Positions 1 through 12,406 of a stretch of 64,000 bases of DNA are shown piece after piece (the first letter of the stretch is position 1; each line of letters starts with the position of its first letter). Under the pieces are notes generated by a model. It was given only the letters and a program-made list of their open reading frames with translations. It made no database searches and had not been told where the DNA came from. The DNA is from Cryptomeria japonica (taxonomy: Eukaryota > Streptophyta > Pinopsida > Cupressales > Cupressaceae). The position numbers were made by a program, and so were the translations under genes. The DNA is taken from the NCBI RefSeq assembly GCF_030272615.1, contig NC_081414.1:237014233-237078232 (forward strand). The letters run 5' to 3'.

Positions 1-2090
1 TATGAGTGTGCCTTGCTCGATGATCAAATCTTCCAATTGATTTGGCCAAATAATAGAGTGAACCTTTTGAGGTTGCTAACTCCCTCACTTCAAGCTCTGC
101 AAAACCTAGGCAGGTGTATCTACTCACCAATTGATTATCTTACTTGGTTCTTTTTATAGAAGATCTATATATTATACTTTGTACCTCCGTTGTTTACCTC
201 GAAGTGGCATATGTCTTTGGGATAAATTATCTTACTGTTCTAATTTTTGAGCTATCCTTCCTTCTAACTTCTACTTATATCTCCTACTAACACAAAAATG
301 AAACTGAAAAAGTGTGGATAAGTAATTTGAATTGAAATTTATATGTAATTAGACTAGTGCCTTATTTCTTTTGGGAAATAGAGTCATTCACTTGCAAACC
401 CTACGTATAACTCTAAAAGACATTTTAAAAAAAATTTCCTTGGATGGATCTGTCAACTACCCAACCTCTAATACTATATAATTGTATAATATTTTTCATG
501 GTTTGCCTAATTGAATTTAACTTTCCTTGTGAAAGACCAATTAGACAAGAAACAACAGGAAAAATGATTCTCAGATGTATCTTGATGCTCCAACTATGTA
601 ACAACATACAATTTCTTCACACAGTGATTTAGAGTAGTAATTATCAACCACAGTCAATTATAACAAAGAACTAATTTAAAAATGAAAGAGTCCATGACAC
701 AATTTGAAAATAGAAGAACTTGTTCTTGTATTGCTTGAAAATATGTATTACAACAGTGATAACACCCCTACAGTATCATATATTACAAACTATGATATTA
801 TATCTCCTAAAATATCCTATTCTCTCCTTGTCCTCCACTATCCCTTTTAATTTTTTACATATAAATATCCTATATTAGGTTTATGCCCCTTCACTTCATC
901 CATCATGTCTTCTAGTTTGGCGCCTTTTTGCTTCGTAGCTGCTGGCAACTGTCTTTATTTTAGGCAGAGGTTATACCGATTAGTAATTACCAGCTTAATC
1001 TTGCTCTTCGGGTTACCTATGCCGAATGCATCTTGGATAGTGCTTACCGGGATTGTTTTAACTGTTGGCATACCAAAAAATTGTATGCCCGACTTCACAA
1101 GTTATCCCGATGAAGATTTTCACCTCTGATTTTGTCTTTCGCTGTAAGTTATTTTGATAAAGGTATTCAGTCGAGAGAGTGTTGTTGGAGTAGTTGTTTT
1201 GATGTCATTACATATACTCAATTTCATAATAGGTTGTACTATCATATTATAGATAATCCATTATTCTGATTTCATTAGTTATACCGATAGGGGTATCATC
1301 TTCATTTTCCTTTATCGCCATAAGTTTTACCGATGTCAATTAATTGGTCATAAGTGCATAATTGGGATAGTTCCCCTAATGCCATTCTATTTATTCACCA
1401 TCGGGATAGTTTTAGTAATCAAAACCTTGTTGATGTGCTATTCTAACTTCATAAGTTATTCTGCTTTGCTTGCATAATGCTTTTTTAATATATTCTCTTT
1501 TATTTTCTTTTGTCAGGATAACTCGCATCATCTAGATAACCTTTTGGACTTACCCTTATCTTGTATACTATTCTGACAAGACTTGTATCAGCATGATGTA
1601 TCCCAAAATGTGTGTGTTGGGATAGCTTACTTTGTCGGCATTATGAAATACTGCTTCTCCGTCTTTGGTGGTTATTCTGATAAGTGTCTCAAATATCGCA
1701 TTCAGTATAACTATACCAATGTAATGCTATCGGGATATCGGGATCACAAAGAATTGTTATTCGGATGAGCAATCAAGACTTCATGTTCGACATCTCTATC
1801 TCGATGTCCATGTTCATCACTGATTTATTGGATCGAGTTAGCTATCCCAATATCGCTATCTAACATTGATTTATCAGATTGGAATAGCTATTTCGATATA
1901 TACATGAAATGTTGATTGGTGAAGGTTATTTTACTGATTTTTCTTGGGTCTTCCAAGGATTATTCACATAGGATTTAGTGCATAAAGGAGATAGTATGTG
2001 GGATTTCATACTAGGTAAAATAAAACTTTTATAGCTTCAGCCTTTCACCATTTCAAATACAAAAGCTTGGTGATCATGTCAGGGGTATTG
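1..2090. other. Non-genic left flank
   Basis: No convincing gene. Short open frames here lack recognisable domains. A TATA-like TATAAATA lies near 860. The stretch from about 1095 to 1895 repeats a degenerate motif (listed separately). Near 750-770 the sequence TAACACCCCTACAG has an imperfect inverted counterpart near 2075-2095 (reverse complement TAACAATACCCCTGACA), so this block might be a decayed element ending where the LINE fragment begins. The pairing is too imperfect to call. Confidence 0.4.
1095..1895. repeat. Degenerate TATCCCGATA-type motif cluster
   Basis: Roughly ten variants of (A)GTTATCCCGATA or its complement TATCGGGATA recur at irregular spacing, for example near 1103, 1278, 1324, 1400, 1735 and 1847. 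The spacing is not constant enough for a satellite. It may be the internal repeat structure of an old LTR or DNA element. This was seen by eye only. Confidence 0.35.
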
Positions 2091-2092
2091 TT

Positions 2093-3232
2093 ATGAAATA
2101 TAGGGTTCCAACAAAGTGTTCAAAATCATGGATTCCTTCCCTTCAATGGCATATCAAGGCACATCACTACTAGCAACCCCATGCAGATACTTCAAATTAA
2201 GAATCTTGGCCCAATCTTGATCCCAATAGCAGCACCATCTCCAATAAAGCTTAGTCGCCAAAGATTGACCATTAAGAGAAGTTTGACAAAGACCCAATCC
2301 CCCTTCCTACTTTGGTTTTCAAACCGAAGTCCACTTCACTAAACTCCATTTCCTCATTCCTAAACTACCAGCTCATAAGAATTGGTGGGATAGAGCATCA
2401 AATTCTTGAATAAAACTGGAGGGAGCAGCTTGCACAAAACTTCTATATAGAGGTAGATCATGAATCAACGACTTAAGCAAGGTAATGCGACCATTTGCAG
2501 ATAGCCATCGATTAGTCCAATGGGACACTCTCCTTCAAAATCTATCCAAGATGTCTTGCCAAAACCCCTTAGGGACCAAACCAATGACAATAGGAATGCC
2601 AAGATAAATGAAGGGGAGCGAACCAACCTGGAACCTAAGAATTCTTGCAATCTTGTTCTGTATAAGTTTAGGAGTGTTAAAGAAGTAAGTAGAAGACTTG
2701 TCTTCATTAATCCTTTGCCCTAAAGTAGCCAAATATATGTCCAAGGCTGATCTGAAACTCACAACCTCCTTAACCTTAGCCACACCCATCAGTGTCATCT
2801 ACAAATTGTAAATGTGAGTGGGGAGGAATTCTACTACCCCAACTCCAGCCCTCAATAATACCATGACTAACTTGAGAAGAGATAAATCGCCCCAACCCTT
2901 CAGCCATCAAGATGAAAAGGTAAGGAGAAAGGGGATCACCTTGATGCAGGCCCCGAGAGGATCCAAATAACTTATATGGTTCCCCATTAATGAGCACTGA
3001 GAAGGAAGTTGAAGTAATACAACTCATGACCCACTTAATCAAATCTTGGCAAAAACCAAAAGCACCAATAATTTTTGCCAGAAATGACCACTTAACACGA
3101 TCGTATGCCTTAGCCATATTAAGATTAATGAACATAGCCTTCTCTTTTAATGTTGCCATGGAGTGAATGGCTTTTGTAGCAACAACCACCCCATCAAGAA
3201 TATATCTTCCAACTGATTGGTCAAAATTAATT
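2093..3232 (-). mobile_element. LINE (L1-type) ORF2 fragment
   Basis: Minus-strand remnant of a plant L1-type non-LTR retrotransposon ORF2. Visible reverse-transcriptase blocks are AKAYDRV (palm motif A region), GLHQGDPLSPYLFIL and the catalytic FVDD near 2800, followed by the post-RT region (GLGLCQTSLNGQSLATKLYW read around 2230-2310). The frame shifts at least twice between 2465 and 2800. The 5' part (endonuclease and RT fingers) is missing beyond 3232, and no RNase H, 3' tail or target duplication was found, so both ends are truncated. It is close in sequence type to the larger LINE at 23.5-30 kb but is an independent copy. Confidence 0.85.
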
Positions 3233-3239
3233 TTACTTG

Positions 3240-4792
3240 CACATATACATTTTATTTAATTATAAGATTTTAAAATAATTAAAAATATTATCCGTAGATC
3301 TAATAAAATTTTATACAAATAAAATATAATTGTAGACGTATAAAAATGACCATATTCCTAAATGAATATTTTATGTTCATTTCTCTATTCAATTAAATCC
3401 AATTTAATTGAATTACCCACATTCCTCTATTTAATTAAGTAAATTACTCAATTAAATTCACTATACCTCTTTTTCCATTTAATAGAATAAATCATTTTAT
3501 TCAATTAAATCCCCTATCCATTTTTTAATTAAATTCAAATTTAATTAAAATAGTTATTCTAAATTGAATAAATCTAATTTATTTAATTTCTCCAATTGCA
3601 ACCAAATTGAATTAAATCCATTTTATTCAATTAAAGCCTATTATCCCTTCATCCACTTGCAAAATCCTACACCTCCCACTTGCATCCTAACCCTCTTCCT
3701 AATTTCTTCTAGAATCCATCTAATCCTAATCAATTAGCCCAAACCCATCCATTATCCCTTTTCCCTAAATTTGAGGAGGTCACTTCTCAAATTCAGAGTA
3801 AAGTCTTCTAAAAAGCATTAAAGCCTTTATCCATTACCCCCAAATTTGAAAGGACTCTTACAAATTTGTCCCCAAAGTCATCATAACCATTAATGGTTAA
3901 CTCAACCCTCTAGCATGGTTAAAGAATTTCCCTAAACTCAACCTCCATGTAACCCAAGGGTCTCATCAAACATTTATTGCTTTGACCATGGTTATCCTTA
4001 AACCTTTGCACAAGAGTTTATCCTTTGGACAAAAGCTTTATCCAATGGATAACCCTAACTTAACCTTAACCCTTAACCCCTAGGGTAACCATGAGGTCTT
4101 CTCAAGCATTTAATGCTTCTTACATCTCCTCTCAACCAACCTTATGTTGACAATTGTCACCATTTCATTGGTGCCAATTGCAAACATGGATTCCCAACTT
4201 TCAAACTTAGCCCTTGATTGACTATTTCAATCCTGACCATCCATTGCCCTATTTTTGCTATAAATAGAGCTCTCCATCCTCCATTTTCATCATCCAAGTC
4301 TTTAGCATCCTACTTATACTCAAATCCATCCAAGCTTTAATATATCATTTGTGCTCGTCATTTAGCCTCTCTTTTCAATAGGAATTAATCTAAATATGCA
4401 TGTTTAGAGTATTTTCTTAATCATTTAGCTTAATCATAGACTAGTATATCATGCTAGGATAGTCTTGCCACTAATCTTGTCATCTTATAATCTAGTTTAT
4501 TGCATTTATAGGATCATGCATAGCTTAGGATGCATTTCATCTTAAAATCAACCAAAGCATCCCTCGTTCTTGCATTTGTCATCCCTAAACCATTTTGCTC
4601 AGTGATCTGAGAGCAAAAACATTGGTTTGAGGGACCTTGTGAGATAGAGAACCATGGAACCAACCTTGGGAAGCTGAGCCATACTTCATGACTCCATAGC
4701 TTGCACCAAGAAGTCTTGTGGGTGTGTGAGCAAGGCTCCTTAGACTCCGTTTTTCACATTTTGAGTTCTATCGACCCGCTTTTCCCGCATAC
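3240..4792 (+). repeat. Candidate solo LTR or LTR-like sequence
   Basis: AT-rich first half with many TTAATTAAAT-type runs, then CTATAAATAGAGC near 4258, a good TATA box for an LTR promoter, then a leader-like region ending in ...CCCGCATACA near 4792. Start TGCACATATA near 3238 and end ACA would fit a TG...CA LTR of about 1.55 kb. I found no 5-bp target duplication, PBS or second copy, so this is inference. No gene is seen. Confidence 0.3.
4256..4268 (+). promoter_or_regulatory. TATA box in LTR-like sequence
   Basis: CTATAAATAGAG is a strong match to the plant TATA box. About 50 bp downstream the sequence turns pyrimidine-rich, as around a transcription start. If the surrounding block is an LTR, this would be its U3/R promoter. 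Confidence 0.4.
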
Positions 4793-5535
4793 AATAATAA
4801 TAATAAGTAAATTCTTACAAGGTTCTTACATTTAATATAGATTGTTGCAAGGAAATTTGTTGAAGGATATCCATAGCGTATCTTCATTATATATAACTCA
4901 TCTTGATCTTTATTTCTATAACATTCTTATTTTTTAGTGTTGATTTTTTCATCTCTCATTAATTCTTCTTTATAACTTTTTGTAATTCATACCTCCTCTT
5001 ATTCCTCTAAATATTTTGCTCATTCCATACATCTTACTATACTTTCGTTTCTTACACTATTACTTTCTTCACTTCTTTTATTTCTTAATAACCCTTTTCC
5101 TTCCTTTACTCCCGGTATTTTTTAGCAAAACCTATAATATAAAATAAATAACTCTAAATTGTGTATGCAAAAATTAAAACCAAAACAATTGTAAACAACT
5201 GATCCTCTTCTTAACACAATATCATACAAAGCTTCAAATGCTTGCAAAACTTACTTATTTACTCACTCAACTATTTTGTCTTTATAATCTATTCATCCTT
5301 ATTCCTTGTTTTGATATCTCTTTGTTTTTCATCACCTTACTCTATTCCTTATTTAATTCACTAAAGGTTAGTCATTTATTTTTATGCTAATGTACATTTA
5401 TCATAATTATATTGACATGTATTTATCATCATGACATGAAATTGAAATTAACTTTGGTAGACTTAATTATAGAAAATTCAAAAGAAGGGTTGAGGCATGT
5501 GATCTATTTGACAAAATACTTCTAACAAAATACAA
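4793..5535. other. Non-genic AT-rich sequence
   Basis: An (ATA)n run at the left edge is followed by AT-rich sequence without recognisable coding potential, repeats or RNA genes. Confidence 0.5.
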
Positions 5536-5931
5536 ATGAAATTAGGATATGCACAAAATAGATTCATTATAAAGGCTTTTAAAACTTCCAAGAAAATGCA
5601 ACCGAAAAATGCCAAGATCAGAACTATGAGTGATGATACAACCCTCTTTTCTCAAGTCGCACGGGAGCTATTTGAGAAAATTTTGGCTAAGGGTTGCACT
5701 CTAGTTGTGTTCAGCTACAATATACAGACTCATGGACTCTACATAACTAGTCATTTCAAGGATACCTTTAAGTTTCTACGAAGGATGAAATAACTAAATC
5801 TTGTGCCTACATTGGCAACCTACAACATTTTAATACATGCGTTATGTAATGATTTGAAAGTTCATATTGCCACCAATTTTTTCAAAGAGATGATAGATAA
5901 GGGATTTATTATGTTTTTTTTACTTAAAGTG
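5536..5931 (+). pseudogene. Pentatricopeptide repeat (PPR) pseudogene fragment
   Basis: One frame encodes two consecutive PPR-like helical repeats. The first contains ARELFEKILAKGC and SYNIQTHGLYIT then FKFLRRMK. After an in-frame TAA at 5791-5793 the same frame continues with LNLVPTLATYNILIHALC, then TNFFKEMIDKGF. PPR proteins are organelle RNA-binding proteins built of 35-residue repeats, and the two halves here have the right period. Only about two repeats survive, with no targeting peptide or continuation, so this is a dead fragment. The upstream end is unclear: the frame is open from the ATG at 5536 but the first ~20 codons look unrelated to PPR. Confidence 0.65.
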
Positions 5932-6542
5932 TGATAAATAAGAAGCAAAATGTAGATTATAGTAACATCCATAGAAGCATAAAAGGTAATAGAATTGAGA
6001 CAAATGTAGGTTGCAATCGCCTTGGTACACATGCATGCAAATTGAGAAAGCCTATACATAGGATGCAAACTATTTGTGAAAATGTTTTGTGAGATGTCCT
6101 ATCATGGATTATGATTATTGGAAGACATGTCCATGATGAACTTATTTACAAAAATCAATTGCTCGAAACAAAGAAGAAAGAAGATTAAAAAAGAATAATT
6201 ACGATTGAGGAATGTATGCCCTTTTGGAAGGTCACAAAGACATAGTTTCCATCAGTGTATAATTCCTTGCCATGAAAGAGCAAGAGTAGGGCATTCTACA
6301 TACGACACTTCAATTACACTGTGTGTAAGCTTAGTTTAGCCATGAGATCACTATCAACAAAGAAGAATCTATTAGGGTAGCACATAGTCTTAGGAAATAA
6401 TTCTTGTTTCATTGTCCTTTCTAGGTGTTCTAGAGGGAACAACAAAGTAGAAATACCTTTGATGTCATCATATGGCATTCTTGAATGAGAATTTGGATAA
6501 GCATACTTTCATAGTAATAATTATTAATATAAAATATTAATA
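5932..6542. other. Non-genic flank of the large transposon
   Basis: AT-rich sequence with no recognisable gene. The last 50 bp (6500-6542) contain ATAAGCATAC...CATAGTAA...ATTATTAATA, which resembles the 42-bp repeat directly on the other side of the transposon at 19303. Confidence 0.5.
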
Positions 6543-6572
6543 GGGTAAGTGCACCAAGACGGTGAACAAAAA
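6543..6572 (+). repeat. Left terminal inverted repeat
   Basis: It starts GGGTAAGTGCACCAAGAC and matches the reverse complement of 19273-19302 over about 30 bp with one mismatch. It is flanked on the left by AATA. Confidence 0.8.
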
Positions 6573-6599
6573 AAAGGACATCCTCCCCAAAAAATAAAA

Positions 6600-6780
6600 A
6601 ATCAACATAACACATACGGGTTATTATTTTTTCAAATAACCCGTACATGTTTTGGCTAGGGAATCCCAACCCATAACGCATACGAGGTTTTGTTAGTAAA
6701 ATAACTGTGTACACGTTACTAATAAGTTTAGTAACCCATACTCGTTACTAAATGTAATAGTAACGCGTATGCTTTATTCT
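6600..6780. repeat. Left subterminal repeats of the large transposon
   Basis: Several variants of a motif around AACCC(G/A)TAC or its complement occur here (near 6617, 6642, 6670, 6705, 6725, 6733 and 6762, including TAACGCGTATG). The same motif family recurs at 15.54-15.88 kb and 18.36-18.46 kb near the other end. Clusters of short motifs inside TIRs typically bind the transposase. Confidence 0.45.
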
Positions 6781-7131
6781 AATTACAATTTTTTTTAGGG
6801 CCCAACTGGGTCCATTCTACCTATGGCCCAGTCGAAAAACCTACAATGAGGAGTGCGTAGTGCCCAAAACCCAAAGACGATTTGAGACCTATAGGCAAAA
6901 AAATAATGCCACATCATCGCAAAGGTAAGATTACGATTTATTTATGCATTTTTTTGTTTCCTAATTCGAATTTCACTATAGTTTTGTATTTTTTGATTTA
7001 TTTTATTTTATTTTGTAAATTTGACATCAGATGCTCAGCAAAACAATCCCACTCATGGGAACATTCCCCATCAATAAAATATGCCCCATAATTCTCCTAA
7101 TCCATCAATAACCCCTTCCTAAACCACGTAG

Positions 7132-9173
7132 GATGATTTACTAGGTCATTTAGCACAAAATAGGGTTACCATTACCAATATTGTGGCTAGATTGGAAGCA
7201 TCAAAACACCAACACCATGCAGACCTTGCCCAAGCCCTAGAAACAATGGTGGCTAGTGTTGACAAAGTTTCAAAACAAGTCACTGAATGGGATGCACATA
7301 GAAACTCGTGTCGCAACTTTTACAAACAAGGTCTCTCATATGATGTTGTGAAGAACAAAGATATAAGCAAAGCACAAATATGTGCTCTTTTCACCGATCC
7401 CTGAACCCAAGAGACACTACTTCTTAATTCAAAGAGGTTTCCTATACAAATTGGTATAATTACATTGCCATGAAAACACAATTTTGGTATAGGTGGTGGA
7501 TGGTCTCTGACTAACCTCCTTGCAATAACTTTGAGGTGTCTTTTTGTTTTTTGAGGAAACTATACTGCGAGTTCATTCTCCATGAGATCCCTAATTATTT
7601 TGATATGAGTGAGTTCTAGGGAAGAGATGGAGGCTCTGCCCAAGATAGACCAACGACTTGACATGTACAAAATGTTTAGAATTGGGTTCCAAATGCTTCG
7701 AAACCCTTGGTGCACGTGACAATCCCCATAGCCCTGAAGGAGTCTATGGAGATAGAGACTCTTCAACAAGTTGCATCACTGACCGACACCATTATCCAGT
7801 GTGGGATGAAATTGCCACATCCTCTTCACCCAGATGATGGTGCAAGAGTCGACAATGGTGCAACAACAGATGATGGTGTTGCAACTCTACCACCTACTGG
7901 TAGCATGCCCAACGATCACCAATGCATCACCTGCTTTGAGGTATGTTATGGGGTAGATGACACTGTACATGCAAATGGTTCGAGCTACCATCAGTGCACA
8001 CATTGTGGGGCTAGTTATGAGGTTGATGGTCTAGATGACGTGGTCCTCACAAATGACCTCATGCAGTAGGTCTTTAGTATCAGGTATGTTGATTTAAATT
8101 TATAATGTTTTATTTAGTAAATAATTTAAATTTTCATGTGTAAATAGATATTTAATTATAGTTCAAATTAAACTAATGCAAACACAATGCATTTTAGGAT
8201 GTAGAAAATTTGGGTGCGTCATCCACCACACCTATCACAACTCTTGCACTTGTATCATCATCAGAGGTAAAAAAATTATAATTCATGTCAAAATAGAATA
8301 ATACCTTGAAATCAAATTAATGTTTTAGAATTCATATTATTTGTCTATATCTTTGTGTGGGGCTTGACAAGTGTTGACTGTGGACCAAATTTCATAGGTT
8401 CAAGATGTCACAACTACGACCATTTCATTTGGCCTAGAGAGTTGTATGGTATTCTTCTTTGTACACATCTTGTTTATAGTTTTTATTGAATGTGCATCTC
8501 ATTTGAATTTTAATTAGTTAACTTTATGCTAACATTATATATTTGTGTATATTAATTATGTTACTCTTTTAGGATATGTCACATGTGGATGATATTTCTC
8601 CTTTTCAAAGGACATACTTGAAGATGCCCAAGCAGAAAAAGGTGATTGAGTGTAATTTTAATCAAGATACAATAGTTTTAAGAGCTTACACGTATTATTA
8701 TAGCATGATTTAGATTTTATTTTTTCAAATTATTATGATTATGATTATGTACATGTTCATCTAGATTGATCAAGTCTAACATATTTTGTCTTGTACATGT
8801 ACAATGACAACTATGATCATTTATAGCAATGATGAATGCACTTGATGATGCATTGGAAGAAGAGATGCAGGAGGTATATGTTTTTTAAATTTTCTCAATT
8901 TCATGATTATATGCACATGTGCATTCATTGAATTAGAATCTTATCATTTTACTTGTACAAGGAACATTGATGCCTATTTCATCAGTGATCACCCCTCCTA
9001 GGACAACAAGAGAACCATCAGAGCCTTTGGTACACATTAATTCTATATTATAAATATTTTTTTAAATATAAGTAGATATATATTTATAGTTTATATTGAC
9101 TTGTATCAATTGTATTTTAACTTGCGTAGTCGCCTTTGCGATTTGAGCATAACATAGATCCTCTACCTAGGTG
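7132..9173 (+). CDS. Transposon-borne multi-exon gene, function unknown
   Basis: A likely spliced gene inside the large transposon. One open block (7132-7404) encodes a coiled-coil-like segment (LAQALETMVASVDKVSKQV). A second (7707-8080) ends in a CxxC pair arrangement (HQCITCFEVC then YHQCTHCGASY), possibly zinc binding. Downstream, short segments with good splice borders follow: about 8198-8266, 8398-8449, 8574-8641, 8826-8871, 8961-9028 and 9129-9173, each preceded by an AG and followed by GT, for example CATCAGAG|GTAAAA and CAGAAAAAG|GTGATT. The exon chain was not checked for a single continuous frame and the 5' start is uncertain. It may be the element's second, DNA-binding protein, divergent from the minus-strand transposase. 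I recognise no family. Confidence 0.4.
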
Positions 9174-10678
9174 ATTTCATAAGACTCTTATTAGTCAAAG
9201 GGGTCCAAGGGGGGCATCATTTGTTGAATGAACTTCAACAAAAGACCACAACATGAGGTAATCAACAATTCAAATGTAGGGAAATAGTAGTTCACTATTT
9301 ATTTTGACGTTAATTTGACAACTGAAAAATTATTATTGACATAGGCAATCTAACTTCTTGTTTGAATTGTTGTCTTGTAGACATCTACAGAGCCATGCAC
9401 TACTTCAAAGAGGCTTGATTTTGATGATCCACCACAACTATAGGATTTTTTAGAGTTATATATTGTTAGTGGTGGCCACTGTATTTCGATCTTGAGGTGA
9501 CACACATGCCTGTATGTCATTGTTTTGTAAAACTTGTATTGATTTGGAACATATATTATTTTTGTACATTTTATTGAGTTGGCACATATGCCATTTTTTG
9601 TACATTTTGTTGATTTGGCACATATGCCATAATTTTGTAAAACTTTTATTCTACATTTGGATATATATAAAAGATGATGTTCGATCTAATTTGTTTGTTG
9701 TGTGCATATATTCATACTTTGAACAATTTATTAACATTTTAAGAATTGTTAAGTTATGGAGAACGTATATTTATTCTTATTAGAATGATTATGTTTTGAA
9801 CCATAGAAATGATAGAAGCTAATCTTTTACTTCGGCTAAACAAATGCTTTTTGTTGAATTCTTCCCCACATAAATGACTTACCAATTGCCATTAGGGAAT
9901 ATAAAGCATTGCAACTCTGAAAAATGATTTGATAAGCTTTCTCGAATATTGAACTACCCATTGAAAAATCCTTGTCTCAATCACAATGAAAGTCTTAGAT
10001 CACTTCAAAATGGCTTCCACTTTTACTAAATTCCTAACAATAGTTGGATCTCTGATCAAGATAAATTTTGATCTCAACTATTTCATAGAATTAGCTAATA
10101 TTTGATCTTTAGACTTAGACAACTATTTGGTGAATTTGGTGATTGCTCTTTTAATAAGTTAAATGGATATTTGCCTATGCAATCAACAATATGAATATAA
10201 ACAACAAAAATCTATTTTTTATAATTCACAGGTTAAATACTTTCCACAAACATCTATTTTGCTGATTTTTCCCACATACATTTTTTGTTGATATGATATA
10301 AAGCATTGCAATTGTGCAATATGATCTGATAAGCTTTCTAAAATACCGAATCAACCCTACAAAACTCCTTGCCTCAATCACAATGAAATTTTTGGATCAC
10401 TTCAAAATGGCTTCCACCCATGCAATTGCTAGTAAAGACTCGTCATAAAAGTGTGTCCAAAAGCACATCCAAAGTGATGGTCTTAGGAAAACTCCAACTA
10501 TTGGAGCATGGATCTACCTTCATCCTCCACTTTTGCTATTTGTCTGTTAACTTTTGATCTTAGTTACTTCATAGACAATTGGTATTATCTAAATTTCTAG
10601 TGTTGAATTTGGTTGCCTTAGGAAACTTCACCAAATTTTATGATTGTTGAGATAGAAAGTTGTACTTAGGCTATCAAA
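9174..10678. other. Transposon interior without recognised gene
   Basis: Low-complexity AT-rich sequence. A ~40-bp unit containing GGCACATATGCCAT is repeated two to three times at about 9540-9630. At 9890-10060 and 10290-10420 two related blocks recur (both with TTGATAAGCTTTCT-like and CACTTCAAAATGGCTTCCAC), so about 150 bp was duplicated roughly 400 bp apart. Otherwise nothing was recognised. Confidence 0.5.
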
Positions 10679-10796
10679 ATTTGTCAACAATTGTCAATAA
10701 TTGTCAATAGTTGTCAATAGTTGTGAAAAGTTATCAATAGTTGTCAATAGTTGTGAAAAGTTGTCAATAGGTGTCAAAATTTGTCAATAGTTACAA
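10679..10796 (+). repeat. 10-bp minisatellite (TTGTCAATAG)n
   Basis: About eleven tandem variants of the decamer TTGTCAATAG, including TTGTGAAAAG and TTATCAATAG. The array directly abuts the 350-bp tandem array. Confidence 0.8.
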
Positions 10797-12070
10797 TGCA
10801 AAGGTGCAAGATAGGGTGAATATAGTTTTGTTTATCATATCCACGAATCGTCAATGCGAGTGCATCCGAGTGGGAATTTGTATGCTAGGCATTGTCTTGG
10901 TTGGGTCCCTAGGTTGCTCAAACATTCACCGCCCTACCGTCGCGACGCTATCTCATTAGTGCCCTGAGTTTAAAAAATTGCCAAACTTTGACATACTATT
11001 TCTTGGAATATGGGTCATGTACGAGTGATTTGTTTGAGCCCATAGGGTCATGTGCCTGCTCTTCTACAATAATCTATTTCAAATTTCGAAGAGACAAAGT
11101 CGTTCTATTAGAGCAATGTTTTTTTGTTGATGCAAATATCGTCAGTCCTCTGCAATGAAAAGATGCAATATAGGGTGAATCTCGTTCTATTTGTCGTATC
11201 CACAAACCATCAACTCGAGTGAGTCTGAATGGGCATTTGTATGCTAGGCCTGATCCTGGTTGGGTCCCTAGGTTGCCCGAACATTCACTGCCCTATCGTT
11301 GCGATGCTATCTCTTTAGTGCCCTGAGTTCAAAAAATTGTCAAACTTTGACGGACTATTTCTTTGAATCTGAGCCATGTACGAGTGATCCATTTGATCCC
11401 ACAGGGTCACATTAGGCCCCTCTACAAAAACCTATTTCAGATTTTGAAGAGTTAAGAGTAGTTATTTTTTTGTTGATGCAAATATTGTCAGTCACGTGCA
11501 ATGCAAAGTTGCAAGATATGGCGAATCTCATTTCGTTTGTCGTATCCACAAACCATCGATGGGAGTGCATCTGAGTGGGCATTTGTAGCTAGGTATGGTC
11601 TTGGTTGGGTCCCCAGGTCACTTGAACATTTGCCACCCTACCGTCACAACACCATTTCTTTAGTGTCCTAAGTTCAAAAAATTGTCGAACTTTGACGGGC
11701 TATTTCTCTAAATCCGATCCACATACGAGTGATCCTTTTGTTCCCATGAGGTCATGTTAGGCCCCTCTACAATAACCTATCTCATATTTTGAAGAGACAA
11801 AGCCATTTTCTTAGGGAAACTATTTTCTGTTGATGCAAATATCTTCAGTCGCATGTAATGCAAAGTTGCAAGATAGGGTGAATCTTGTTCTATTTATTGT
11901 ATTCATAAACCATCAATGTGAGCATGTTTGGGTGGGAATTTGTATGCTAGGCATGGTCCTGGTTGGGTCCCCAGGTCACCCGAACATTCATCGCCCTACT
12001 ATCATGGCACCATCTCTTTAGTGCCTTGAGTGTCATCGTCAGTCGCATGCAATGCAAAGTTGTAAGATAG
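10797..12070 (+). repeat. Tandem array, ~350-bp unit, about 3.6 copies
   Basis: Units begin at AATGCAAAG-like positions 10795, 11154, 11500 and 11857, with a truncated copy from 12051, so the periods are 359, 346 and 357 bp. Each unit carries AGATAGGGTGAAT, CTAGGCATGGTC, GGTTGGGTCCC, CCGAACATTC and AAACTTTGACGG blocks. The last unit lost about 160 bp. The units are clearly diverged, so the array is old. No RNA gene is recognised in the unit. Confidence 0.8.
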
Positions 12071-12213
12071 AATAATGCATGAATTACACATTTGCACAAT
12101 AATAATGCATGAATTACACATTAACATATGTATAGTGCATAAATGTCAAGTAGAATCATAGATACAAAATTTATCGCAAAAAATTTATTTATGCGTTTAT
12201 AATCATTTGATCA

Positions 12214-12405
12214 TTTATATATACAAAATTTGGCCCCTTCATAGGTACAAATCAACTCATGCCCATCTATATACAAAATTTGGCCTCTAATTACATACAA
12301 ATCAGCTCATGGCCATATATATACAAAATTTGGCCTCTGATTACATACAAATTGGCTCATGGCCATCTATATATAAAATTTGTCCTATGATTACATATAA
12401 ATCAA
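12214..12405 (+). repeat. 50-bp tandem repeat, about 3.6 copies
   Basis: TATATACAAAATTTGGCC recurs at an exact 50-bp spacing (near 12217, 12267, 12317 and 12367), each followed by TTACATACAAATC and GGCCATCTA-like blocks. Confidence 0.85.
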
Positions 12406-12406
12406 C

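Noticed and set aside
745-2095. Possible TIR element bounded by TAACACCCCTACAG and its imperfect complement
   Set aside because: Pairing needs gaps, no target duplication is visible, and the right end touches the LINE fragment.
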